64,000 nucleotides of DNA from SIG299 sp045531895 (GTDB lineage Bacteria > Bacillota > Clostridia > Lachnospirales > Lachnospiraceae): assembly GCA_045531895.1 (NCBI GenBank), contig JAZSEW010000026.1, forward strand, positions 35,507 through 99,506, in the 5' to 3' direction. Under the pieces are notes generated by a model. It did not search any database. It was not told the DNA's origin and saw only the letters and a list, made by a program, of their open reading frames with translations. Positions within the stretch are counted from its first letter, which is position 1; each line of letters begins with the position of its first letter. The position numbers and the translations under genes are program-made. Below, in pieces: positions 51,211 through 59,750 of the stretch.

Positions 51211-51570
51211 ATGATGCAGGAAAAGAGAAGAAGTAAAAGACTTCCGATACAGTTAGAACTGGTAGTATCAAAGTTGTTTCGTCAAGAAGCAGCAGAAACT
51301 ATTGAAACAGATGCTCCTATTCAGGTGGTTGATGTGTCAAAGCTTGGTATTGGATTTGTAACAACCAATGATTTACCAATAAACTATTATTTTAATGCAA
51401 GATTGGAACTTGGAAGTTCGGAAAATTCGCTTTACTGTGTTGTTCAGATAATCCGCAAAACTCCAAAAGAAGACGGAAGCCAGTTATACGGCTGTGAATT
51501 TGTAGGACTTGCTCCGGTACTTGGTGGCGTATTTGACGAATATGAAAGAATGCTGGCAGAAGAAAATTAG
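51211..51570 (+). CDS. PilZ domain protein, putative cyclic-di-GMP receptor
   Basis: The 119-aa protein consists of one PilZ domain. The two binding motifs are present: RRSKRLP (RxxxR) at residues 6-10 and DVSKLGIGF (D/NxSxxG) at about 45-50. A single PilZ domain without output usually works by protein-protein contact, for example on motility or exopolysaccharide machinery. GAGGAATTC precedes the ATGATG start. It follows guaB and ends at a strong terminator. Confidence 0.9.
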   Translation: MMQEKRRSKRLPIQLELVVSKLFRQEAAETIETDAPIQVVDVSKLGIGFVTTNDLPINYYFNARLELGSSENSLYCVVQIIRKTPKEDGSQLYGCEFVGLAPVLGGVFDEYERMLAEEN

Positions 51571-51583
51571 TTTATAAACTACG

Positions 51584-51621
51584 GACTATCGTTTTGTGCG
51601 ACAAAACGATAGTCTTTTTTT
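51584..51621 (+). terminator. Strong intrinsic terminator after the PilZ gene
   Basis: GACTATCGTTTTGT (51584-51597) and ACAAAACGATAGTC (51601-51614) form a perfect 14-bp stem with a 3-nt loop, followed by seven T residues. Confidence 0.95.
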
Positions 51622-51630
51622 GCTCAGAAG

Positions 51631-51659
51631 TGTACAATATAAAAAAATTGTGGTACAAT
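51631..51659 (+). promoter_or_regulatory. Candidate promoter of the M16C protease gene
   Basis: TGTACA (51631-51636), a 17-nt spacer and TACAAT (51654-51659), with TGG as extended -10, lie about 70 nt upstream of the start codon at 51730. Confidence 0.6.
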
Positions 51660-51729
51660 ATCCATAATGGGTAAAAAGGTGCCTTGATTGCACGACCAGC
51701 TATGAAAAAGGAGAAATGGGGTAAGTAAT

Positions 51730-54642
51730 ATGAAAAATTTAACAAATTTAAGAGAATACACACTGATAAAAACGGAGGAATTGCCGGATTTAAAGGGAAC
51801 CGGTTATTATCTGCGTCACAAAAAGTCCGGTGCAAGAGTTGTATGGGTAGAAAATGAGGATGATAATAAGGTTTTTTCTATTGCCTTTCGTACACCGCCA
51901 ACGGATTCTACCGGCGTGGCTCATATTATCGAGCATACGGTATTATGCGGTTCAGAGCACTTTCCGGCAAAAGACCCATTTATTGAATTGGCAAAGGGGT
52001 CTTTAAATACTTTTTTAAATGCGATGACATTTCCGGACAGGACAATGTATTCGGTGGCAAGCTGTAATATGCAGGATTTTAAGAATCTGATGCATGTGTA
52101 TTTGGATGCAGTTTTTTATCCGAATATTTATAAGAGAGAAGAAATTTTTAAACAGGAAGGCTGGCATTACGAACTGGAAAGCGAGGATGCTGAGCTGATT
52201 TATAATGGCATTGTATATAGTGAAATGAAGGGAGCATTTTCTTCTCCGGAACAGGTATTATCCCGCGTTTCCATGCATGCTATGTATCCGGATACTGCTT
52301 ATGGCGTAGAGTCCGGTGGTGACCCGGATTTTATTCCGGATCTGACCTATGCAGACTACCTGGACTTTCACAGAAGATACTATCATCCGGTAAACAGCTA
52401 TATTTATCTGTACGGTGATATGGATATTGAAGAGCGCCTTTCCTGGATGGATAAAGAATATTTGTCCAAGTTTGAAGCAATAGAACTGGATTCCGAGATT
52501 CAGAAGCAGCAGGAATTTGGTGAAATTCGCACAAAGACAGAGTATTATTCCGTGGAAGAGGAAAAAGAAGACGGCGTGTATTATTCCTATAATGTATTTC
52601 TTGGAGACTGGGCAAATTTAACAGAAGCAATTGCCTTTGAAATTTTAGATCAGGTTCTGTTTTCTAACCCAGGTGCGCCGGTAAAGCAGGCACTGATTGA
52701 TGCAGGGCTTGGTGAAGATTTTATGTCCGGTATGACAAATCTGTTACAACCAAACTTCACGGTTGTGGCTAAAAATGCAAAGCCGGGTGACAGGGAGCGT
52801 TTTGCCGAGGTGCTTCGCAGTGCTTTGGAGAAGTGCGTTAAGGAAGGATTAAAAAAGACTACAGTGCTTGCTACAATTAATGCTCAGGAATTCCGTTACA
52901 GAGAAGCTGACTTCGGTCGTTTCCCGAAGGGACTTATGCACGGCATTAACTTGATGAGTACCTGGCTGTACGATGACAATGAGCCATTTATTTATATGCA
53001 TGCGAATAAGGTTTATGCAGAATTGAAAGAAAAGGCACAGACTGATTACTTTGAACAGTTAATTCAGAAATATTTCTTAGACAGTAACCATGGTGTGTTG
53101 TTGGAACTTGTTCCTAAGGCGGGGTTCAACGCGGAAAAGGATGCAAAACTGAAAGAAAAGCTGGCATCCTACAAGGCATCCTTAAGTAAAGCAGAAGTAA
53201 TGCAACTGGTAGCAGATACCAAGGCATTGAGAGACTATCAGGATGAACCATCTACAAAGGAGCAGTTAGAGTCCATCCCGTTGCTTTCTATTTCTGATAT
53301 TGAAAAGAAAGCGAAAGCCTTTAAAAACAAGAAGTTTTTAGAAGGCAAGGCAGAAGCGGTATGGCATAATATTTCTACAAGCGGCATCAGCTATATCAGT
53401 ATGATGTTTGATGCAAGAAAAGTGGCTGTAGAAGATGTGCCGTATATTGGCTTGCTTTCTGACGTGCTTTCACTTGTAAACACAGGACTGCATACTTATC
53501 AGGAACTGGTAGATGAACTGAACATGTATACCGGTGGCTTTGAGACAGCAATCCAGACATATGCAAAAATGAAAGACCACAAGGCATTTTTGCCGTTGTT
53601 TGGTGTGTCTGTTAAAGCACTGACGGAAAATACAGAAAAGGCGTTGAAATTTTTACAGGAAATTTTGTTTGAGTCTGACTTTTCCGATAAGAAGCGTTTA
53701 AATGAAATTCTTCTGGAGTTGAAGTCCAGACATGAAATGAAGTTTATGGGTGCAGGTCATGCGGTAGCAATCGGCAGAGCGGCTTCTTACTATAGTGAAA
53801 ATGCAGCTTTTGAGGAAGCAACCAAGGGCATTGAATACTATGAGTTTGTGAAAAAGCTAACTATGAATCTGGAAGAAAAAGCAGAGGAAATAAGTGCAGG
53901 CCTTAATAGAGTGGCCAAACAGCTTTTTACTAAGGAAAACCTGATTATCAGCCTGATTTGTGAAGAAGATGGAAAAAAAGCATTCGAAGAAAGTGTGGAC
54001 AATATTTTAGAAGCAATGTATCCTGCTGCGAAGGGAAAAGAACTTCATATGCCGATAGTAAAGAAAAATGAAGGCTTTAAAACTCCGGGACAGGTACAGT
54101 ATGTTATCCGCAGCGGAAATTTCTTAGATGCAGGTGTACCTTATCATGGCTCCTATGAAGTCTTGCAAACCTTGCTTGGGTATGGCTACCTCTGGAATGA
54201 AATCCGTGTCAAGGGTGGCGCATATGGTGGTGGTATTTCTCTCAACGGACTGACAGGTAATGCTTTCACTTATTCCTACCGAGACCCGAATTTGGCAGAA
54301 ACAAACCGTATTTATGAGGGAATGCCGGCTTATGTGGAAAACTTTGATGCAGATGAGCGTGAAATGACCAAGAATATCCTTGGAACTATGAGTAATGTGG
54401 ATGCACCGATGACACCAAGAACGGAAGGTATCCGTTCCTTTGTGGCATATCTGACAGGAAAGACGCTGGATGATATCCAAAAGACCCGTGACGAAATTCT
54501 GGCAACCACAGCGGAAGATATACGCAAGACAAAGTCTTTGCTTACGGCATTGCTTGCAGCAGACTGCATTTGTACCGTTGGTTCTGCGGCAAAGGTAGAA
54601 GAATGCAAGGAAATGTTTGATGTTGTAAAGACGTTGATGTAA
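51730..54642 (+). CDS. M16C family zinc metallopeptidase (presequence protease-like)
   Basis: The 970-aa protein is a four-domain M16C peptidase related to PreP/Cym1. The inverted zinc motif HIIEH (in GVAHIIEHTVLCGSEHFP) lies near residue 70, with the downstream glutamate probably in EMKGAFSSPEQVL. The M16C_associated linker is around residues 440-700, and the glycine-rich GGAYGGGISLNG is close to the C-terminus. In organelles such enzymes destroy free peptides; here a cytoplasmic peptide-degrading role is likely. GGGG precedes the ATG. Confidence 0.92.
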   Translation: MKNLTNLREYTLIKTEELPDLKGTGYYLRHKKSGARVVWVENEDDNKVFSIAFRTPPTDSTGVAHIIEHTVLCGSEHFPAKDPFIELAKGSLNTFLNAMTFPDRTMYSVASCNMQDFKNLMHVYLDAVFYPNIYKREEIFKQEGWHYELESEDAELIYNGIVYSEMKGAFSSPEQVLSRVSMHAMYPDTAYGVESGGDPDFIPDLTYADYLDFHRRYYHPVNSYIYLYGDMDIEERLSWMDKEYLSKFEAIELDSEIQKQQEFGEIRTKTEYYSVEEEKEDGVYYSYNVFLGDWANLTEAIAFEILDQVLFSNPGAPVKQALIDAGLGEDFMSGMTNLLQPNFTVVAKNAKPGDRERFAEVLRSALEKCVKEGLKKTTVLATINAQEFRYREADFGRFPKGLMHGINLMSTWLYDDNEPFIYMHANKVYAELKEKAQTDYFEQLIQKYFLDSNHGVLLELVPKAGFNAEKDAKLKEKLASYKASLSKAEVMQLVADTKALRDYQDEPSTKEQLESIPLLSISDIEKKAKAFKNKKFLEGKAEAVWHNISTSGISYISMMFDARKVAVEDVPYIGLLSDVLSLVNTGLHTYQELVDELNMYTGGFETAIQTYAKMKDHKAFLPLFGVSVKALTENTEKALKFLQEILFESDFSDKKRLNEILLELKSRHEMKFMGAGHAVAIGRAASYYSENAAFEEATKGIEYYEFVKKLTMNLEEKAEEISAGLNRVAKQLFTKENLIISLICEEDGKKAFEESVDNILEAMYPAAKGKELHMPIVKKNEGFKTPGQVQYVIRSGNFLDAGVPYHGSYEVLQTLLGYGYLWNEIRVKGGAYGGGISLNGLTGNAFTYSYRDPNLAETNRIYEGMPAYVENFDADEREMTKNILGTMSNVDAPMTPRTEGIRSFVAYLTGKTLDDIQKTRDEILATTAEDIRKTKSLLTALLAADCICTVGSAAKVEECKEMFDVVKTLM

Positions 54643-54696
54643 TTTGGAAAGAAAGAGGCCGGCTGCGGAAACGTAGTCCGGCTGTATGGTGAAACT

Positions 54697-55608
54697 ATGA
54701 ATGATCAAATGAAATCCGGATTTGTAACTTTAATTGGACGTCCGAATGTAGGAAAATCCACATTGATGAACCATCTTATCGGACAGAAGATTGCGATTAC
54801 TTCCGATAAGCCACAGACAACCAGAAACCGTATTCAGACGGTATATACCGATGAAAGGGGACAGGTGATTTTTTTAGATACTCCGGGTATTCATAAGGCA
54901 AAAAATAAGCTGGGTGAATATATGGTAAAAGTGGCAAAAGATACCTTAAATGAAGTGGATGTAGTGCTCTGGCTGGTAGAGCCGACTACCTACATCGGAG
55001 CCGGAGAACAGCATATTATTGAACAGCTTGGCAGAGTAAAAACACCGGTAATTCTCGTTATCAACAAGATTGACATGGTGAAAAAAGAAGAAATTATGGC
55101 GGCCATTGAGACATATCAGAGCAAGTATTCTTTTGCGGAAATTATTCCGGTTTCGGCCAAAAAAAAGGAGAATACAGACCGCCTTATGGAATTGGTATTT
55201 AAGTACCTGCCGTATGGTCCGATGTACTATGACGAAGATACGGTAACTGACCAGCCGGAACGTCAGATTGCTGCAGAGTTGATTCGTGAAAAGGCGTTGA
55301 GACTACTTGGGGAAGAGGTACCGCATGGTATTGCAGTTACTATCGAAAAGATGAGAGAACGTGCAGACGGCTCCATGGTAGATATCGAGGCAACCATTGT
55401 TTGCGAGAGAGATTCTCACAAAGGAATTATTATTGGCAAGCAGGGTATGATGCTGAAAAAAATCGGTACTAAGGCGAGAGAAGAAATTGAACGCCTGTTT
55501 GAATACAAAGTTAATTTAAAATTGTGGGTCAAGGTAAAGAAAGACTGGAGAGATTCTGATATCCTTATGAAGAATTATGGTTACCGGGATAATCCGGATG
55601 CGTTTTAA
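54697..55608 (+). CDS. era: GTPase Era
   Basis: Era is an essential GTPase that binds 16S rRNA during small-subunit assembly. The 303-aa protein has G1 GRPNVGKSTLM, G3 DTPGI, G4 NKID, and the C-terminal KH domain with the KGIIIGKQGMMLKKIG signature. A GC-rich hairpin with a GAAA loop (54658-54682) lies just upstream and may affect expression. The yqzL-like gene and recO follow, the standard Firmicutes order. Confidence 0.96.
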   Translation: MNDQMKSGFVTLIGRPNVGKSTLMNHLIGQKIAITSDKPQTTRNRIQTVYTDERGQVIFLDTPGIHKAKNKLGEYMVKVAKDTLNEVDVVLWLVEPTTYIGAGEQHIIEQLGRVKTPVILVINKIDMVKKEEIMAAIETYQSKYSFAEIIPVSAKKKENTDRLMELVFKYLPYGPMYYDEDTVTDQPERQIAAELIREKALRLLGEEVPHGIAVTIEKMRERADGSMVDIEATIVCERDSHKGIIIGKQGMMLKKIGTKAREEIERLFEYKVNLKLWVKVKKDWRDSDILMKNYGYRDNPDAF

Positions 55609-55726
55609 TACATGTTATATCATGGAAATTTTGTTTCCAATTCTTCCATAGGGTAATTATTGTTGCGTTGGAAATCCTAAGTATATCAAAAAACAAACTT
55701 GTTTGGTGTGCGAAGGGAGAAGAACG

Positions 55727-55912
55727 ATGAAGACGTGGAACAATATGGACTCAGAAATGGAATTTGGACAGGAATTTTTACCGAGCCAGCAGTTTGGTGA
55801 AGCGACAGCAAATGATTACTGGCAGCGCTTTGCAAAAACAGGAAGTATTGCGGATTATTTAAATTATACGGCACACTCCCGGGGGGAGCACAGACCGAAC
55901 GATATAAAGTAG
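55727..55912 (+). CDS. YqzL-like small protein
   Basis: The 61-aa protein starts at ATG 55727 after AAGGGAG. Its core YWQRFAKTGSIADYLNYT closely resembles the conserved core of the YqzL family, which in Bacillus lies between era and recO, the same position as here. The N-terminal half is a lineage-specific polar extension. Function is unknown; the conserved place next to recO suggests co-expression rather than a proven role. The recO start follows after 12 nt. Confidence 0.7.
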   Translation: MKTWNNMDSEMEFGQEFLPSQQFGEATANDYWQRFAKTGSIADYLNYTAHSRGEHRPNDIK

Positions 55913-55924
55913 TGAAGGTTATTT

Positions 55925-56722
55925 ATGACAGGACAAATACACTTAACCGGCATGGTATTAGTTTCCATGCCGGTTGGCGATTATGATCGCCGACTGACAA
56001 TTTTAACAAGGGAACGAGGAAAAATTTCCGCATTTGCAAAGGGTGCCAGAAAGCCTACCAGCCCACTGCTTGGCTGTAGCCAGCCTTTTTCTTTTGGGGA
56101 ATTTGTTTTGTATGAAGGAAAAAGTTCTTATAATGTGGTCAGTGCGGAAATCAAAAACTATTTTGCAGAACTAAGAGAAGATGTAGAGACGATTTACTAC
56201 GCGATGTATTTCTGCGAATTTTCCTGTTATATGACAAAGGAAAATTTAGAAGCGGGAGAACCGCTGAAATTATTATATATGACGTTGCGGGCATTGTCGA
56301 AACCTGCATTACATAAAAAACTGGTGCGGCGGATTTTTGAACTTCGTTTTATGGCAGTGAACGGAGAAATGCCACAGGTGGAAAACTGTGTACTGTGTGG
56401 CAGAGAAGAAATGTTAAAAGCTCCAAAGGGCTGGTTTTCACCATCCGAGGGTGGTATTTGCTGTGAGGAGTGTCGAAGAAAAAGAATCCGGGAAAAAGAA
56501 AATGCATCGGGTGGAACATATCAGCCGGAAAACGATGGTGTATGGATAGGTACGTCAAGTATTTATACGATGCAGTATATTTTGGCGACGCCATTGGAAA
56601 AATTGTTTACCTTTACGGTATCGGAAGAAGTTCTTTCTGAACTTTCTCAGGCGATGGACCAGTTTTTACAAAAGCATGTGGGGCATAAAATGAAATCGGA
56701 AGAAATGTTGGAAATATTCTAG
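55925..56722 (+). CDS. recO: DNA repair protein RecO
   Basis: RecO loads RecA on SSB-coated single-stranded DNA in the RecFOR pathway. The 265-aa protein has the N-terminal OB-fold (LTGMVLVSMPVGDYDRRLTILTRERGKISAFAKGARK), a helical middle, and four cysteines in a zinc-finger arrangement (CVLCG and CCEEC). It follows the YqzL-like gene in the era operon. AAGG lies upstream of the ATG. Confidence 0.94.
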   Translation: MTGQIHLTGMVLVSMPVGDYDRRLTILTRERGKISAFAKGARKPTSPLLGCSQPFSFGEFVLYEGKSSYNVVSAEIKNYFAELREDVETIYYAMYFCEFSCYMTKENLEAGEPLKLLYMTLRALSKPALHKKLVRRIFELRFMAVNGEMPQVENCVLCGREEMLKAPKGWFSPSEGGICCEECRRKRIREKENASGGTYQPENDGVWIGTSSIYTMQYILATPLEKLFTFTVSEEVLSELSQAMDQFLQKHVGHKMKSEEMLEIF

Positions 56723-56747
56723 CTACAGATAGAGAAGGATGAAGAGA

Positions 56748-58676
56748 ATGCAAAAGAAATGTTGGAGGTTCAGAGGGAAAAAGCTGATGCTGGCTTTGGG
56801 AATTATATGTTTTCTGGTACTGATTGGGTGTTCCGGCAGACAGAATGGGCAGGAAGAATATAGTGATAGTGGCGCTGGCATGATGGAGCCAACAGCTACA
56901 CCTAAGCCGACGGTTACGCCTACACCAACGCTTCTTCCGGAGGCGGAGGCAAAGGAACGGCAGTCTGCAGTGAATAAGCTGAAGATTGACACCGTTACTC
57001 CGAAAAATATCGGGGAATACAGTGTACTTCCGGTGCTGGAACTCAATGTTGAAAACACAATTAATGACAATTATGAAATCGGAACAATGCTTCTCTCTGA
57101 TTTGACAGGGAATACACTGTATGAAGGTGAGCTGGAAATTAAGCTACGCGGTAACTCTACCAGATATTTAAATAAAAGGCCGTATAAAATCAAATTAGAA
57201 AGCAAGTCGGATTTGTTAGGTATGGGTGAAAATAAGCACTGGGTATTGCTTGCCAATGACATTGATCATACACTGATTAGAAATAAAATTACTTTAGATT
57301 TTGCTGATGCCATTGGTATGAAATTTGCCAGCGAGTCTGAGCTTGTGTCGGTATTTTTGAATGGAAAATATCAGGGAGTATATCAGCTTTGTGAGCATAT
57401 CCGTGTGGATGAAGAGCGTGTGGATGTGTATGACTGGGAAGATTATTTCACCGCAAAGGAATGGTCCGAGGAAATGGACATGAAACAGGAGGAATACGAA
57501 GAAGCAGCATCTATGCCTCAGACAGGAGGATTTCTGCTGGAGGCAGATTTTTATGGATTTAATGAATCAGGTCTTTCCAAGGTGATGACAAATTTTCGAC
57601 AGCCGTTTTATTTTAATACACCGGAAGAAGTACCGGAGGATTCAGAGCTTTATTTATATGCAAAGAATTATATTCAGTCTTTTGAATATGCCCTTCATAG
57701 TGAGGATTATATATATAATGTGGATGACCCCCATTATTCTGCTTTCAGCGTACAGTATGACGGAAAAACAAATGGATGGTTTACGGTTTATAATAAGTTA
57801 GAATATACAGACCCGACCTTTGACGGTTATCATTATTCCCAGCTTTTTGACCTGGATTCTCTGGTGCAGAATTTTATGGTGTGCGAACTGACCATGAACT
57901 GGGACAGTATGAAAAACAGTACGTTTTTGTATAAGGATATTGAGGGACCGGCTTACATGGGACCGGTATGGGATTATGACTGGGCTTACGGAAACATCAA
58001 TATGTATCGGATTGACACTTATATCACTGATGACTGGCATACAACGAATAACTATTTCACAAGAGAGCAGTTTTATCAGTCGGTGCAGTGGAACCGCTAT
58101 CTGATAAAAGATCCGTATTTTTTGATGAAGATATATGAAAAATACAGAGCGATTCGGGGAAAGGAATTAAGAGAACTGATAGATTCCCTGGATTATTATC
58201 AGGCTTATCTTGCAAGTGATGGCGCTATGAATGACAAACGGTGGAATTATGGCGGCAGAAATGGTGAAAAGTATGCCAAGGCAACAGTCAGCCTGAAAAA
58301 TTTTATTACAGAGCGTGTAGCGTGGCTGGATGCACAGTTTGAAGATTTTGAGACACTGATAGATTCTCTTGGATATTATGAACCTTCGCCGGAGGCACTA
58401 CATGTGGAAAACGTTACGGAAGGAGAAAAAGAGTATACTATTACCGTGGAAGTAGATGGTGTGACAGCGGCAGAGGTGGAATATCAGATTAACGGTGTGT
58501 ATCTGGTAAGAGTAGCTGTAATAGATGGAGTGAGCACCGTTACGGTTCCTGCGGTATACTTTTCGGATGGCTTCGACATGATTCATATCCGTCCGGTGGA
58601 TGCAGAGGGTAGCTATTATTATGCGGTGACAGAAAAAGAGGCATTGCCGATAAGCAATTATTATTTGTATGAATAA
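56748..58676 (+). CDS. CotH kinase family lipoprotein
   Basis: The ATG at 56748 follows AAGGATG; an in-frame ATG at 56739 is an alternative. The 642-aa protein begins with a lipoprotein signal (LALGIICFLVLIGC) followed by a P/T-rich linker (TPKPTVTPTPT). A CotH domain follows, with LEIKLRGNST, KRPYKIKLESKSDLLGM and NKHWVLLAND, then an atypical kinase core (GAFL-like QTGGFLLEAD; the MGPVWDYDWAYGN region carries the metal-binding Asp). CotH in Bacillus phosphorylates spore-coat proteins; here it is anchored outside the cell. The C-terminal 90 residues are a small beta domain. Confidence 0.88.
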   Translation: MQKKCWRFRGKKLMLALGIICFLVLIGCSGRQNGQEEYSDSGAGMMEPTATPKPTVTPTPTLLPEAEAKERQSAVNKLKIDTVTPKNIGEYSVLPVLELNVENTINDNYEIGTMLLSDLTGNTLYEGELEIKLRGNSTRYLNKRPYKIKLESKSDLLGMGENKHWVLLANDIDHTLIRNKITLDFADAIGMKFASESELVSVFLNGKYQGVYQLCEHIRVDEERVDVYDWEDYFTAKEWSEEMDMKQEEYEEAASMPQTGGFLLEADFYGFNESGLSKVMTNFRQPFYFNTPEEVPEDSELYLYAKNYIQSFEYALHSEDYIYNVDDPHYSAFSVQYDGKTNGWFTVYNKLEYTDPTFDGYHYSQLFDLDSLVQNFMVCELTMNWDSMKNSTFLYKDIEGPAYMGPVWDYDWAYGNINMYRIDTYITDDWHTTNNYFTREQFYQSVQWNRYLIKDPYFLMKIYEKYRAIRGKELRELIDSLDYYQAYLASDGAMNDKRWNYGGRNGEKYAKATVSLKNFITERVAWLDAQFEDFETLIDSLGYYEPSPEALHVENVTEGEKEYTITVEVDGVTAAEVEYQINGVYLVRVAVIDGVSTVTVPAVYFSDGFDMIHIRPVDAEGSYYYAVTEKEALPISNYYLYE

Positions 58677-58697
58677 TTTGTGAGTTTCGCTGATAGA

Positions 58698-58726
58698 TTG
58701 CAATTAAGGTGTTCTTGCGTTATAAT
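58698..58726 (+). promoter_or_regulatory. Sigma-A promoter of the GT2-DUF6020 operon
   Basis: TTGCAA (58698-58703), a 17-nt spacer and a perfect TATAAT (58721-58726) lie about 65 nt upstream of the start at 58794. Confidence 0.82.
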
Positions 58727-58793
58727 CGGAACAGATGATGTACAGAAAGAATATCCGGGTACTGTAATGAGAAAGCATAAAGAGGAGAAAATA

Positions 58794-59750
58794 ATGGATA
58801 AAATAGCGGTGTTAGTGCCTTGCTATAATGAGGCAGTTACAATTGGAAAGGTAGTGAGGGACTATCGGGAGGCACTTCCGGAGTGCACAGTATATGTGTA
58901 TGATAATAATTCTTCAGATGATACGGCAAAAGAGGCAGAAAAAGCCGGTGCAGTTGTGCGTCGGGAGTATCAGCAGGGAAAGGGAAATGTTATTCGGCGG
59001 ATGTTTCGGGAAATTGATGCGGAATGTTATATTATGGTGGATGGCGATGATACCTATCCGGCACAAAATGCGAAAGAAATGGCACGGCTGGTGTTGGAGG
59101 AACAGGCAGATATGGTAATTGGGGACAGGCTGTCCTCTACCTATTTTACTGAGAATAAAAGAGCATTTCATAATTTTGGAAATGCGTTTGTCAGAAAAAT
59201 TATTAATCTTTTGTTTCGCAGTGAAATCAAAGACATTATGACCGGCTACCGGGCGTTCAGTTATCAGTTTGTAAAGAGCTTCCCGGTTCTTTCCAGAGGA
59301 TTTGAAATAGAGACAGAAATGAGTATTCATGCAATCGATAAAAACATGGCATTACGCCATGTGGTGGTAGATTATCGTGACAGACCGGAGGGAAGCGAAT
59401 CTAAATTAAATACATATTCCGATGGGTGCAAAGTTGTCTGGACGGTGATTCGTTTGTATAAGTATTGCAGACCGATGCTCTTTTTTGGAGCGTTATCTGT
59501 ACTGCTGTTTTTATTGGCAACGTTCTTCTTTATTCCTGTATTTGGGGAGTACTTACAGAGCGGTATGGTGGAACGTTTTCCGACTCTGATTGTTTGCGGC
59601 TTTGTTGTAATAGCGTCAATACAATCCTTTTTTACCGGAATGATTTTGGAAACAATGATGAAGAAAAACAGGCAGGATTTTGAGCAGCAGCTGATTTATC
59701 TTGCAGGACAGTTTAAGCAGCTGAAAGGAGCATCCGATGAATTGCAGTAA
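58794..59750 (+). CDS. GT2 family glycosyltransferase (DPM1/GtrB-like)
   Basis: The ATG at 58794 follows GAGGAG and gives 318 aa. The GT-A fold opens with IAVLVPCYNEAVTIGKVV, then YDNNSSDDT and the metal-binding VDGDDTYP. Two C-terminal membrane helices (about 228-252 and 265-288) match GtrB/ArnC-type enzymes that load a sugar on a polyprenyl phosphate. The family pattern DIMTGYRAFSYQFVK is present. The downstream DUF6020 membrane protein, whose gene overlaps by 14 nt, would then be the natural partner for transferring that sugar. Confidence 0.9.
   Translation: MDKIAVLVPCYNEAVTIGKVVRDYREALPECTVYVYDNNSSDDTAKEAEKAGAVVRREYQQGKGNVIRRMFREIDAECYIMVDGDDTYPAQNAKEMARLVLEEQADMVIGDRLSSTYFTENKRAFHNFGNAFVRKIINLLFRSEIKDIMTGYRAFSYQFVKSFPVLSRGFEIETEMSIHAIDKNMALRHVVVDYRDRPEGSESKLNTYSDGCKVVWTVIRLYKYCRPMLFFGALSVLLFLLATFFFIPVFGEYLQSGMVERFPTLIVCGFVVIASIQSFFTGMILETMMKKNRQDFEQQLIYLAGQFKQLKGASDELQ

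Noticed and set aside
54124..54708. 194-codon open frame antisense to the M16C end
   Set aside because: It is entirely covered by conserved M16C sequence and has no ribosome site.
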